Shown: positions 19,301 through 27,839, numbered from the stretch's first letter. The stretch is DNA of 64,000 bases from Ignavibacteria bacterium (GCA_014654705.1 JACVZY010000020.1:1-64000), one strand, 5' to 3'. Made by a program: numbers and translations. Notes: generated from the sequence alone by a model not told the origin.

Positions 19301-19963
19301 AGAATGACGGTGGATGAGTTGCCGCAACTACAACAGCAACTCCGCGAAATTGCTGACTACAAAGACGATATTCAGATGGAGACGAGGCTCAAGCAAATTG
19401 ACGATCTCATAGGAAATATCGGCGTTGGCGCGGAGCGAATTTCAGAAATTGTCAAGAGTCTGCGCACGCTCTATCGTCCCGAAGAAGAAGCTCTTAAAAC
19501 CGCATCCGTCCACGAAGGGATTGATGCAACGATAAAATTACTCTACAACCAATCGAAATATCACCATATTGCGATTCAAAAAGATTATGGTGCAGACGTA
19601 CCGGATATTCTTTGCTATCCGGGTCCGATGAATCAAGTCTTTATGAACATTCTGCACAACGCCATTCAAGCTATTGACGAGAAAGGCGAAGTGCGCATCA
19701 CAACGGCGTTACAAGCAAATAATCCGAAAAACGTCGTTGTCAGTGTGCGCGATACCGGGCGTGGAATGAGCGCCGAAACCCTTGAACACGTCTTTGATGC
19801 AGGCTTTACAACCAAGAAAGATGGAATGGGCATTGGTCTGGCAATCTCGAAAGATATTATCGAACTGAAGCACAAAGGCAGTATCAGCGCCAAAAGCGAG
19901 CCGGGTGTCGGTACGGAGTTTACGGTCATACTGCCGGTGGACGGTCCGCAAAGTGTTCGGTAA
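16334..19963 (+). CDS. Propeller-type sensor histidine kinase (Reg_prop, Y_Y_Y, HisKA, HATPase)
   Basis: A 1209-residue membrane receptor kinase. A signal peptide (1-27, ending RLYAQ) is followed by a periplasmic region of about a dozen two-component-regulator propeller repeats (~35-700; recurring GxxWIGTxxGLxRxD units). A Y_Y_Y domain (~745-830), one membrane helix (WWFRIGAAVLVLGGGVGFV, ~836-856), and a long coiled coil (~870-940) follow. The transmitter has HEINNP with the phospho-accepting His at 953, an N box (NILHNAIQAI), G1 (DTGRGMS) and G2 (GMGIGL). It has no receiver or AraC output, so it differs from Bacteroides HTCS hybrids. A receiver-kinase gene starts 60 bp downstream and is the obvious partner. 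The ligand is unknown. The ATG at 16334 is chosen for the signal peptide. Confidence 0.93.
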   Translation: MNFIPRALLTLVTTLCLTAMLPRLYAQVSPQKEILFERLTVKNGLSQGSVLCILQDKRGFMWFGTEDGLNRYDGHSFKVFRSNPRDTVSLARNYIEALYEDKEGTLWVGTKGGLCRFNRTTETFTTFRADGKPASLSNGYVTSIVDDARGEYLWVGTYGGGLCRMDKKTGLFNTYRKNLRDAGALQSDIVWRLAADKSGAIWVGTYEGGLYRYMSSSNNFLRFVPDSTSGLTWQGNDIQSLCTDRLGMIWIGTNRSGLWRFEYRPVSRSGTFTHFAHDPANPSTVGSSKIVAVLETRTGVLWAATDNGLSQMTNRALDQFQTYRRERAETESLVNDDVLSLYEDRSGTVWVGTRDGISFFNPRTRKFLTYRTLPNMVRGLSNNAVWAFAEDKEGKIWIGTEDGLNRMESQALSGGDGVFEVFRANDVLPNQLGENFISALCTTRDGTLWIGTNETGIYALRQTGIYGKANFEHYLSATGDERSLASNSVSSIVEDKSGKIWIATDGGVSRLDAIDASGKAQFTNFRKNGSPLDKALASDKVFAIYEDRAGMMWIGTEQGLTKLDAKTGITKTYRSENGRLESLSDNSIQAIYEDSKGNLWLATEGGLNTFDRASEKFTVVEPTQEGSDAKLSEVLKGTILTIQEDKSGTLWFSTNQGLLRFHPDKNDFQLYDTRDGLQGTEFITGAALKSKNGTMFFGGTNGFSVFHPDSIRSNSTSLPVVFTSFTKFGKAFSTKYLDTVIAEKQHIILPHSENNFEIRFAVLSFSFASRNRYRYKLEGFDSEWHYADAQQHDARYTNLDPNMYTFRVQACNYDGEWSESGAALTIEITPPFWATWWFRIGAAVLVLGGGVGFVRWRIRAVEERSKILEKLVDQRTKELQDSNEEIKQQIKEIERQNGILDEQAAEIELKNSELQEANHALKNSEEQRMMERAHLSQSEKMASLGRLTNGVAHEINNPVNFISGAVKPLKRNVGAIMQLLEQYSAITPERMTVDELPQLQQQLREIADYKDDIQMETRLKQIDDLIGNIGVGAERISEIVKSLRTLYRPEEEALKTASVHEGIDATIKLLYNQSKYHHIAIQKDYGADVPDILCYPGPMNQVFMNILHNAIQAIDEKGEVRITTALQANNPKNVVVSVRDTGRGMSAETLEHVFDAGFTTKKDGMGIGLAISKDIIELKHKGSISAKSEPGVGTEFTVILPVDGPQSVR

Positions 19964-20023
19964 ACGCCGCACATTATTTCCTCAGCAAAACAACTATCAA
20001 TTATTCTCAACTCTTTCTGCGAT

Positions 20024-21178
20024 ATGAAAACTTCTAAACCGGTCGTACTTTACGTAGATGACTTGAAAGAACAGCTTACCAATTTTAGCGCGAATTTTTT
20101 TGATGTCTATAAAGTTCACACAGCCAATACGACGCAGGAAGCACGCGAAATCTTGAAGCAGCACCCGGTCAACGTGATTTTATCGGACTATACCCTCGTG
20201 GAAGCAGGCGAAATTACCAATGGCGTTGACTTTTTTGAATCCATCATGGCGACGTATCCCAATCCGATTCGGATGCTGATTACGGGGCAGGGCGATAAAG
20301 AAGTAGCTGTGAACGCTATCAACAAGGGGCGCGTGTTTCGGTATATCGAAAAGCCGGTTGATGACGAAGAGTTGAAACTTATTATTGATGGCGCAGCAGC
20401 CTTGTTTTTTGCTGAGGAGCGCTATCGTCAGTTGCTTGCTACGCTGGAAGACAAGGTGAAAGAGCGCACCGCACGGCTGATTGAGCTTAACGCCGAAAAA
20501 AATGAATTCTTGGGCATCGTTGCGCACGACCTCAAAAACCCGCTTGCCAATGTGAAAATGTTCACCGACCTCATGCACCGCGAGGTAGAAACTCTCTCCA
20601 AAGACGAAATCAAGGAGTACACGGGCGATGTGCTGTCGGAAACTGACCGTATGTTCACGCTTATCACAAATCTGCTGGACGTGAACAAGATAGAGCGTGG
20701 CTTCAAGGCAAATCCAATCAAATTTGATATTGTAAGTCTGACCGAAGCTATTGTTGATAATTACCGCTCCCGCGCCGAGCAAAAGAGCCTCACGCTACAC
20801 TTTGAGGCGAAAGCGCCCAAGGCAGAAATTCATGCAGACGAGGTTGCATCTATGCAAGTCGTGGAAAATATCGTTTCTAATGCCGTCAAATATTCGCCGA
20901 ATGGGGTGAATAAAAATATCTGGGTTCGCGTCGTGCCGACCTCTACGGCGGTGCGTGTGGAAGTGCAAGACGAGGGACCGGGCTTGTCGGATGCGGATAA
21001 AGAAAAACTCTTCGGTCATTTTGCACGACTTTCGGCGCAGCCGACTGGCGGCGAACATTCGACCGGGCTGGGGCTTTCGATTGTTAAAAAAATGATTGAA
21101 GCAATGAATGGTAAAATCTGGGTAGAATCGGAAATAGGTAAAGGCGCAACATTTATTGTGGAGTTTCCGATAGCGTAG
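20024..21178 (+). CDS. Hybrid protein: N-terminal receiver plus histidine kinase
   Basis: A 384-residue cytoplasmic protein. The receiver (1-125) has D12-D13, phospho-acceptor D55 and the lysine in EKPVDD; a coiled-coil stretch (~130-155) follows. The kinase core has H168 in VAHDLKNPLANVKMF, an N box (VVENIVSNAVKYS), DEGPGLS and GLGLSIVKK. It lacks membrane segments. It lies 60 bp after the propeller kinase, so the likely flow is propeller kinase to D55, with the kinase passing the signal on; no DNA-binding output is encoded here. Its catalytic end is strikingly like that of the 39442-41430 kinase. Confidence 0.92.
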   Translation: MKTSKPVVLYVDDLKEQLTNFSANFFDVYKVHTANTTQEAREILKQHPVNVILSDYTLVEAGEITNGVDFFESIMATYPNPIRMLITGQGDKEVAVNAINKGRVFRYIEKPVDDEELKLIIDGAAALFFAEERYRQLLATLEDKVKERTARLIELNAEKNEFLGIVAHDLKNPLANVKMFTDLMHREVETLSKDEIKEYTGDVLSETDRMFTLITNLLDVNKIERGFKANPIKFDIVSLTEAIVDNYRSRAEQKSLTLHFEAKAPKAEIHADEVASMQVVENIVSNAVKYSPNGVNKNIWVRVVPTSTAVRVEVQDEGPGLSDADKEKLFGHFARLSAQPTGGEHSTGLGLSIVKKMIEAMNGKIWVESEIGKGATFIVEFPIA

Positions 21179-21216
21179 ATTTTCAACGTTTCCACAATTA
21201 TATCATCTCGCTGCCA

Positions 21217-22995
21217 ATGGACGTATCACCACAAGAACCGCATGAGATCCACCTCACTGAAGTCCCGTTCCTTGTTGTGGATGTGGAAACGACGGGAGCA
21301 AGCGGTAAAGAAAATCGCATCACCGAGATAGCGTGTATTGTCGTGCGTGACGGGGAAATCATCGAAGAATTTTCTTCTCTTGTGAATCCGCACCAGCATA
21401 TTCCGTCCATGATTGCCCAAATAACAGGCATTTCCAACGGTATGGTTTATAACGCACCGGAAACCGATGAGGTGATGCGCCGTCTGCGCCCACTTTTTTC
21501 CCAGCCTTACGCAGTTTTTGTAGCGCATAATGTAGCGTTTGATTGGTCGTTTGTGTCCAATACGTTTGCGCGAAGCAATTTGCCAATTGCCGCCGAAATG
21601 CCTCGCCTCTGCACGTATAAACTCGCCAAGCGCCTTTTTCCTAAGCGTGTCAAACTCAATTTGGGCGCACTGGCTTCGTACTTCGATATTTCCATTGCGA
21701 ATCGCCACCGCGCTCACGGCGATGCCTTTGCTACCGCACAAGCATTTATCAAGATGCTTGAGCTACTTCAGGAACAATTCAATGTGCAAACGCTGGAGGA
21801 ATTGCTGACCTTTCAAAATAAGCGGTTAAATAATTTCAAGAAAGTTCCGAAGTCTATCCAGATGCTGCAAGAGCAGCTCCAAAATCTGCCTGACGAGCCG
21901 GGTGTGTATTATTTCCGTGATCAGCACGATACAATTCTGTATATTGGTAAAGCAAAATCCCTCAAAAATCGTGTCAGCTCTTATTTTTTACCGTCAGCGC
22001 AGCATACCGGAAAAATTAAAGACCTCGTCAGGCAAGTGCGTGATATTCAATGGCAAACCACTGGTACGGAACTTTCAGCTTTACTGTTGGAATCTAAAGA
22101 AATAAAGTCGCACAAGCCGCAATACAACACACTTATCAAAAAGTATCGCCGCTATCCGTTCCTGCGCTTGGGTGCTCCCGCTCATGGGCAGGCAACGCAA
22201 GACATCAACTATAAACGGCTGGATATTCGCTTGGAAATTGACGATGACGGTGCTGAGTACTTTGGTCCGTTCGGTTCACGGGGTTCTGCCGAGGCGGTAG
22301 TGGATATTATCAATCGCACTTTTGGACTCAGAAAATGCAACGAACCATTTACGCCGAGTGCGGATTTTACGCCGTGTTTCTATCATCAAATCAAGCGTTG
22401 CCATGCGCCGTGTGCCTTGCTGCAAAGTGCCGAAGAGTATGAACGAGAAACCGATACCGTCCGTAAATTTCTGAGCGGTGAGCGCATCGGTATTGTGGCG
22501 GCGCTCAAGACCGCTATGCAAGAGAGTTCCGAGCGCTTGGATTTTGAAGAAGCGGGATTGCTACGCAATCGCATGAAGGAATTGGAACGAATTTTCTTTC
22601 GGCAACGCCAGATTTCATCGTCTATCAACGAAAATAATGTTATTATCATTGTGCCCACTGAAGAGCGCGATAAAAAGGTGGAGGTATTTTTCATACGGCA
22701 TGGGCGCTTGCATTTTCAGCGTTTGGTGGGCAAAAAACTTCCCGTGAAAGAATTGGAGCGGGCATTGGAGTCTGTTTATTTCGACGGCACAGACGCGCCG
22801 CCACATTCGCGCAAGGAGGAAATTGACGAAATTCGTATTATTGCCAGTTGGATTTACCAGCGCCGCAATGACGGTATCTTCCTTTATATGCACGGCAAAA
22901 CAGCTACCGATGCGCTCGACGAACTTGCCGAGCTTCTTTACAAGGCGCTTGCTACGCCGCAGACATACAGCACTGTACAGGAAGAATTTCCATAA
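21217..22995 (+). CDS. DnaQ-like 3'-5' exonuclease fused to UvrC/Cho-like GIY-YIG nuclease
   Basis: A 592-residue fusion. The N-terminal DEDDh exonuclease (~15-190) has D22/E24 in VVDVETTG, VAHNVAFDW and HRAHGDAFA. A GIY-YIG nuclease (~222-310) has GVYYF at 229-233 and YIG at 242-244, with a Glu in LLLESKEIK. A UvrC-like cysteine segment (CFYHQIKRCHAPC) and a UVR helix pair (RLDFEEAGLLRNRMKEL) follow. The UvrC RNase H-like second nuclease and HhH domains are absent, so it should make only one incision, as Cho does. The family is annotated as DNA polymerase III epsilon-like/UvrC; a role in repair or end processing is inferred. A T-rich hairpin begins at the stop codon. Confidence 0.92.
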   Translation: MDVSPQEPHEIHLTEVPFLVVDVETTGASGKENRITEIACIVVRDGEIIEEFSSLVNPHQHIPSMIAQITGISNGMVYNAPETDEVMRRLRPLFSQPYAVFVAHNVAFDWSFVSNTFARSNLPIAAEMPRLCTYKLAKRLFPKRVKLNLGALASYFDISIANRHRAHGDAFATAQAFIKMLELLQEQFNVQTLEELLTFQNKRLNNFKKVPKSIQMLQEQLQNLPDEPGVYYFRDQHDTILYIGKAKSLKNRVSSYFLPSAQHTGKIKDLVRQVRDIQWQTTGTELSALLLESKEIKSHKPQYNTLIKKYRRYPFLRLGAPAHGQATQDINYKRLDIRLEIDDDGAEYFGPFGSRGSAEAVVDIINRTFGLRKCNEPFTPSADFTPCFYHQIKRCHAPCALLQSAEEYERETDTVRKFLSGERIGIVAALKTAMQESSERLDFEEAGLLRNRMKELERIFFRQRQISSSINENNVIIIVPTEERDKKVEVFFIRHGRLHFQRLVGKKLPVKELERALESVYFDGTDAPPHSRKEEIDEIRIIASWIYQRRNDGIFLYMHGKTATDALDELAELLYKALATPQTYSTVQEEFP

Positions 22996-23016
22996 GCGCC
23001 CAGAAAGGCGTTTTTT
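22994..23016 (+). terminator. Hairpin terminator at the end of the exonuclease/GIY-YIG gene
   Basis: A 7-bp stem (AAGCGCC / GGCGTTT, one G-U pair) with a 6-nt loop, followed directly by T-runs to 23016. It overlaps the stop codon. Confidence 0.7.
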
Positions 23017-23069
23017 GGTTGTCGGCTTTTGCTAAACACAGATTTGCTATCATTCACATTCACAAAATC

Positions 23070-24008
23070 ATGAAATTGTACCAGCGCTTTCAATTGTATT
23101 CCATCACGGCTCTTTTTCTTGCGGGCTGTCTGGCTACTGCGTGCACTTCCGAACACTCCGAGGAAAAGCCCATCAATAATGCAGCAATGAGTCGCACCAA
23201 TCCTTTTACGCTGCCAACTGACTTAGCGACGCTCAAGACCGATATTCGCCGCGTAGATCTGAGTAAAAGTGGTTATGAAGATGCGATTGTTACGGTCTAT
23301 CCGAAGGATTCAATGGGTGCGAGTATCGGATTTGAAGGGCTTCAAATCTTTGAGTATGATACGACTAAAAAAGCCTTTGCACCGATTTATCAGGAAAAAT
23401 TCTATTACGGCAAATCTTTGGATGTCCGTGATGTGGACAATGACGGTACATCGGAAGTCTGCATCAAGACAGATGGCGGTGGTAATAGCGCTGTGGCTAG
23501 TATTGGGCTGACGATTCTGAAAAAGCAACAAGGAAAGTATCGCCGTGTGGTGAATTTTGAGGCAGGCAATCCCGAAATAATTACTCTCGCAAGCAAAGCA
23601 TCGGGCAAAGACACTGCCACAATGGTTACGGCAGTACTGATGAATGATGAGTATTGGCCCGACTATCTGCCTCACACCGAAGCCGTTACCGTTGTTGATT
23701 CCATCGTCGTACTTGCACAAACTTCAGGAGAGGCAAGCAGACTGCGCATACAATTCTTCGACGACCATCTGGCGAAAGCACAGCAGCGCTATGGAGAAGC
23801 AAAAAGTGTGTTGAAAGCCAACCGTAGCGAGCAAGCAATCTGGAACGTGTATAGCGAAGCAGTCGCGGTGCTGCGATTGATGAGCAAGTCTTCGCAGAAT
23901 CCCGGTATGGCAGCATTTATCAGCACAGAGCGTATGTACTGGCGAGCAATGCTTCCCAAGCGGTTGCAGCAGGCGTTGGATGATGTGTTTTCACGCCGTG
24001 AGCCATAA
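23070..24008 (+). CDS. Predicted lipoprotein of unknown function
   Basis: A 312-residue exported protein I do not recognise. From the ATG at 23070 it has a lipoprotein signal (SITALFLAGC, lipobox LAGC, with a second Cys at LATAC). The mature part has a long beta-rich region with an acidic DVRDVDNDGTSEVCIKTDGGG stretch resembling calcium-binding or FG-GAP-like loops, then a helical C terminus. It lies behind a terminator and converges with the OmpA-like gene. No catalytic motif is visible. Confidence 0.65.
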   Translation: MKLYQRFQLYSITALFLAGCLATACTSEHSEEKPINNAAMSRTNPFTLPTDLATLKTDIRRVDLSKSGYEDAIVTVYPKDSMGASIGFEGLQIFEYDTTKKAFAPIYQEKFYYGKSLDVRDVDNDGTSEVCIKTDGGGNSAVASIGLTILKKQQGKYRRVVNFEAGNPEIITLASKASGKDTATMVTAVLMNDEYWPDYLPHTEAVTVVDSIVVLAQTSGEASRLRIQFFDDHLAKAQQRYGEAKSVLKANRSEQAIWNVYSEAVAVLRLMSKSSQNPGMAAFISTERMYWRAMLPKRLQQALDDVFSRREP

Positions 24009-24042
24009 AACATTGTTCAATAAAGTGAACAAAAAAAATAAC

Positions 24043-24078
24043 AAACCCCGCTTAACCTTTATCTGCTAAGCGGGGTTT
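24043..24078. terminator. Bidirectional terminator between lipoprotein and OmpA-like genes
   Basis: A 12-bp perfect stem (AAACCCCGCTTA / TAAGCGGGGTTT) with a 12-nt loop. A run of eight A before it (24031-24038) gives a strong U-run for the minus-strand gene; the plus-strand side has TTTCCTTT. Confidence 0.88.
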
Positions 24079-24112
24079 CCTTTGTGCACTTCGATTGTAG
24101 CCGACGAGAATC

Positions 24113-25444
24113 CTATTCGTCTGTTGCCGGGTTCTTTACTTCAACAACAACGGTACGGCAGTAAAGGCGGGCTTCGGGAAGCTCATTGTTCTCATAAATA
24201 AGCGGCTTGGTTTTACCTCTACCTTCCACCTTGATTTCACGCACAACTCCTGCTTTATCCAGCCCAAGCGCTGCCTGCACAGATTTAGCGCGGTCGGTAG
24301 AAATTTTAAGATTCGCTTGCTCCGAGCCAATAATGTCTGTATAGCCCGTAATGACCACACTCGATTCAGGTCTCAAGCGCTTTTCCGATCTGATGAACTC
24401 GACAATTTTTGCATTACCCTCTTCCACTTTCGATGAGCCGAAAGGAAATAGAATCATACTGTAACGGTCTTTCTCCACATCGTTGGCGCGTTCACGCTTT
24501 TTCTTTTGAATCGTGATTTGCTGAACAGGCATAGAAAGGCGCTTCGATTTCAAGTTTGGGAGTGTCGGATAACGAATTTCCAATTCGTAGGTCATCGGTA
24601 CGGTATCAAGGGGAATGGTGTTTTTTTCCTTGTTTATTTTCCAATCCACAACCGGTTTAACATTGCCGGCTGCAGAAATTGGGCTACGGAGCGCTTTCGC
24701 ACGTTGTTTGATAGCAATGCTCCACTGCGCCGGATTTTCATCCTTCGGCTGGAGTTTACTGTAAAAGCGAATAATGGGCGGCGTTGCTTCGCGCAGCGTA
24801 TCCTGAATAAATACGGGTTGAATCATAGACCAAGCACCGGTAATCTCTACACGACGGTTTTCCGCTTCTGCTTCGAGTGGACTTTCTTTTGAGCTGGATG
24901 GTTTTTCCGGCAGGTCGCGGCTTTGCACCACAAGACGGGCGGGGTCTATTTTCCAAACGTTCTGGAAATAATCTTTCACTGCCTGTGCGCGGCGCATGGA
25001 CAAATCTTTATTCCCTTTTTCAGGACCGACATTGGCATTACAGCCGGTGATAGTAATGGTCTCTGTCGAATTCTTCAGACGATAGCCGATGATATTCATA
25101 ACCTCGTAATAGACCTCAAGCGTTTCCATGCCGAATAAGCGTTCTGGGCGAAAGCCCTCCACGCTGACATCGGTCATTTGTTTATAGCGTTCGGGGATAG
25201 TAGCGGAGTTATCATCAAAAAAGATATAATTCAAAAGCGGGTGAATCTGCCGACTCAAAAATTCATCCACGCGGATTTGGACGACCGGCACTTCTACGCC
25301 GTTTGCTTCCACGCCGAGTGCGCGGATTTTGGGCTTGCCATCATCTTCGTCTTCATCTTGTGCCCGAAGAGGCATGGTTACAAGAAAGCCCAGCGCCAGA
25401 ATACAGAAAAGACGCATGAACCGAGAGAGGTGGTGTTGTGTCAT
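24113..25444 (-). CDS. OmpA-family protein with two OmpA-like domains
   Basis: A 443-residue exported protein starting at the ATG at 25444, with signal peptide MRLFCILALGFLVTMPLRAQ and an acidic run (DEDEDDG) just after it. The first OmpA-like domain follows (YIFFDDNSATIP ... MRRAQAVKDYF), then a central region (~200-320), and a C-terminal OmpA domain (MILFPFGSSKVEEGNAKIVEFI ... DRAKSVQAAL). The second domain keeps the peptidoglycan-binding Asp (TGYTDIIGS) and Arg (DRAKSV). In the first the Asp position reads GCNANVG, so it probably does not bind peptidoglycan in the usual way. No beta-barrel is evident. The frame is open to 25672 but that extension lacks a signal. Confidence 0.88.
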   Translation of the reverse strand: MTQHHLSRFMRLFCILALGFLVTMPLRAQDEDEDDGKPKIRALGVEANGVEVPVVQIRVDEFLSRQIHPLLNYIFFDDNSATIPERYKQMTDVSVEGFRPERLFGMETLEVYYEVMNIIGYRLKNSTETITITGCNANVGPEKGNKDLSMRRAQAVKDYFQNVWKIDPARLVVQSRDLPEKPSSSKESPLEAEAENRRVEITGAWSMIQPVFIQDTLREATPPIIRFYSKLQPKDENPAQWSIAIKQRAKALRSPISAAGNVKPVVDWKINKEKNTIPLDTVPMTYELEIRYPTLPNLKSKRLSMPVQQITIQKKKRERANDVEKDRYSMILFPFGSSKVEEGNAKIVEFIRSEKRLRPESSVVITGYTDIIGSEQANLKISTDRAKSVQAALGLDKAGVVREIKVEGRGKTKPLIYENNELPEARLYCRTVVVEVKNPATDE

Positions 25445-25694
25445 GGATATGCTCCCGAATAGAGGGGGAAAAACAGGATAAAATGGGTTGTTGCTTGCCT
25501 TCAACGATACTAGTGGAACGCGGAGTAGGTTACGCAAACAGATATTTATATGAAAAATTCCCGTATAAACTATCTGCGCTCGCTTGCTACTGCTAGAGGG
25601 GGGTGAGAATTTTTGGGGTAAAGCCTGCACGCTTTGACACAAAAAGTCTCGGTAGCCATTGGACAAATACAAAATCGGTAAAAGTTTAAGAACG

Positions 25695-25731
25695 TCAAAG
25701 CCCGACGGAATTTTTTTCTGTCGGGCTTTGA
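25695..25731 (-). terminator. Hairpin terminator after rpsA
   Basis: A 12-bp perfect stem (TCAAAGCCCGAC / GTCGGGCTTTGA) with a 13-nt loop, about 50 bp past the rpsA stop on the minus strand. The following U-run is weak. Confidence 0.7.
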
Positions 25732-25783
25732 TACGTTTTTCATCGGTCGAAGCATTGAATGTGATTGTGACACACGCTCACGC

Positions 25784-27574
25784 TTAATCCGTCAAATTAT
25801 TTACGCTGAGTTCTGCGACGTAGTTTTCCGCGCCCGGCACAGGATGGTTCGCATTGTATGCGTCAATCGATGGCTGGTCTTGGGTTTTGAGATATTCTAC
25901 GGCAGAGAGAACGATTTTCTTCGCTTCTTTGTCGAACTCAATGACGCGGAGCGGCAAGTTTTCGTCAACGCGGAAGAAATCGGCAATGTTTTTCACGGGT
26001 GCGAAGGACAACTGTGAGGTCGGAACGAAACCGTCAACACCTTGCGGCAACTCGACGATAACACCTTTTTCGATGATGCGCACGATACGACCTTGCGTCT
26101 GAACGCCCACGCGGTAGTCTTCGGAGAAGACATCCCATGGATTATCGCGCACCTGCTTGTGTCCAAGCGAGATACGACGCTGGTCGAGGTCAATGCCCAA
26201 AATCACGACATCAATTTCCTCGCCTTTTTTCACAAACTCCCCGGGGTGACGAATTTTCTTCGTCCACGACAGATCGCTAATGTGAACAAGACCATCTACG
26301 CCCGGCTCCAACTCAACAAATACGCCGAAGTTGGTGATGTTACGCACAGCGCCACGGTGCTGGGAGTTGACGGGATATTTTTGGAGAAGTTGCTGCCACG
26401 GGTCAGGAGTCAGTTGTTTCATACCAAGCGACAATTTCTTGCCGTCGCGGTCAATGTTCAGAACGACCGCATCAACCATTTGTCCCATCGAGACGAACTG
26501 CGACGGATGCTTGATGTGTTCTGTCCATGACATTTCGCTGATGTGGATAAGACCTTCGATACCTTTTTCGATTTCGATAAATGCACCGTAATCGGTAAGG
26601 CTGACTACTTTGCCTTGTACTTGAGAATTTGGCTCGTATTTCTCGCCAATGGTATTCCATGGGTGTGGTGTGAGTTGCTTCATGCCAAGCGAGATACGAC
26701 GTTTGTCCGAATCGAAGTCCAGCACAACGACTTTAACTTTTTCGTCGAGTTGAACGATTTCGGACGGATGCGTAACGCGTCCCCATGAGAGGTCGGTGAT
26801 GTGGACAAGACCGTCCACGCCGCCCAAGTCAATAAATACGCCGAAGTCGGCGATAGCTTTGACGTGACCTTCCAGAACGAGACCTTTTTCAAGGCGCTCA
26901 AGAACTTCTTGGCGAACACCGGCAATTTGCTCTTCGAGGAGGACTTTGTGGCTGACGACAACGTTTTCGTTCGGATGATTGATTTTCACAACGCGAACGT
27001 CAAGCGTGCGGCTAATCCATGCGTCAAAATCACGCACAGGTTTCACGTCAATCTGCGAACCGGGCAAGAATGCATCAATGCCCATGAGGTCAACAACCAT
27101 ACCGCCTTTGATGCGGCGCAGAATTTTCGCTTGTACAATGTCTTGTGTTTCAAACGCTTTATTGATGCGTTCCCAAACGCGCATGAAGTCAGCACGGCGG
27201 CGCGAAAGCACCATTTTGCCGTCGGCATCCTCGATATTCTCAAGAAACACTTCGACTTCATCCCCGATTTTCAGTTCTTCGCGGTTGGTGAATTCGGAAA
27301 GTGGTACTAAACCTTCCGACTTAAAGCCAATATCAATAGCAACTTCACTGTTGTTGATAGCAACGATCCGTCCGGTGATGATTTCGTTTTCCGAGATAGT
27401 TGAGAGTGTTTTTTCAAACATACTCGTCAGCATCACGGGATCCATCATCTCGAAATCAAAATCGTCATCCATAATGGATGTGACGGAATATCGTTTGTGC
27501 ATAGCCGTTGGCTTTTTTCCGGCGGCGATTGCCATTTGGTCGTCGGCAACCGATGACGTTACTTGCTCAGACAT
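25784..27574 (-). CDS. rpsA: 30S ribosomal protein S1
   Basis: A 596-residue RNA-binding protein with six S1 (OB-fold) domains visible as repeats of GxVxxIxxxGxFVxL...DGLVHISDLSW. The first two are more divergent, as is usual for the ribosome-binding half. It recruits mRNA to the 30S subunit. The start at 27574 (MSEQVTSSV) is fixed by GGAGGA six bases upstream on the minus strand, one of the few strong Shine-Dalgarno sequences in the window; an in-frame ATG at 27622 would overrun it. It diverges from mraY. Confidence 0.96.
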   Translation of the reverse strand: MSEQVTSSVADDQMAIAAGKKPTAMHKRYSVTSIMDDDFDFEMMDPVMLTSMFEKTLSTISENEIITGRIVAINNSEVAIDIGFKSEGLVPLSEFTNREELKIGDEVEVFLENIEDADGKMVLSRRRADFMRVWERINKAFETQDIVQAKILRRIKGGMVVDLMGIDAFLPGSQIDVKPVRDFDAWISRTLDVRVVKINHPNENVVVSHKVLLEEQIAGVRQEVLERLEKGLVLEGHVKAIADFGVFIDLGGVDGLVHITDLSWGRVTHPSEIVQLDEKVKVVVLDFDSDKRRISLGMKQLTPHPWNTIGEKYEPNSQVQGKVVSLTDYGAFIEIEKGIEGLIHISEMSWTEHIKHPSQFVSMGQMVDAVVLNIDRDGKKLSLGMKQLTPDPWQQLLQKYPVNSQHRGAVRNITNFGVFVELEPGVDGLVHISDLSWTKKIRHPGEFVKKGEEIDVVILGIDLDQRRISLGHKQVRDNPWDVFSEDYRVGVQTQGRIVRIIEKGVIVELPQGVDGFVPTSQLSFAPVKNIADFFRVDENLPLRVIEFDKEAKKIVLSAVEYLKTQDQPSIDAYNANHPVPGAENYVAELSVNNLTD

Positions 27575-27759
27575 TGAGTCCTCCAAATCGCATTGCTTCT
27601 TGGTTTCGACACGCCAAATCACGTGCTTTAGAAGGTGCGATTTCGTGAAAAATTAGTGAGAAAAGAGTGAATTGGTAAAGGCTATTAAAATACGATTTTA
27701 ACTAGGATTGTGCAAATTTTTCTGAAATGATGTGATAAATTACCTGCTGTGAAAGCCTA

Positions 27760-27790
27760 TTGGCGAAATGGGCGTTTGTGCGTATCTTTG
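27760..27790 (+). promoter_or_regulatory. Bacteroidota-type promoter upstream of mraY
   Basis: TTG at 27760-27762, a 20-bp spacer, then TATCTTTG at 27783-27790, a full match to TTG-N19-21-TAnnTTTG. The mraY ATG is 50 bp downstream of the -7 box. Confidence 0.75.
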
Positions 27791-27839
27791 CGCTGCCCGT
27801 CCACGATTCTCCAGATTCCTCATAATTTTATCCAGATTT

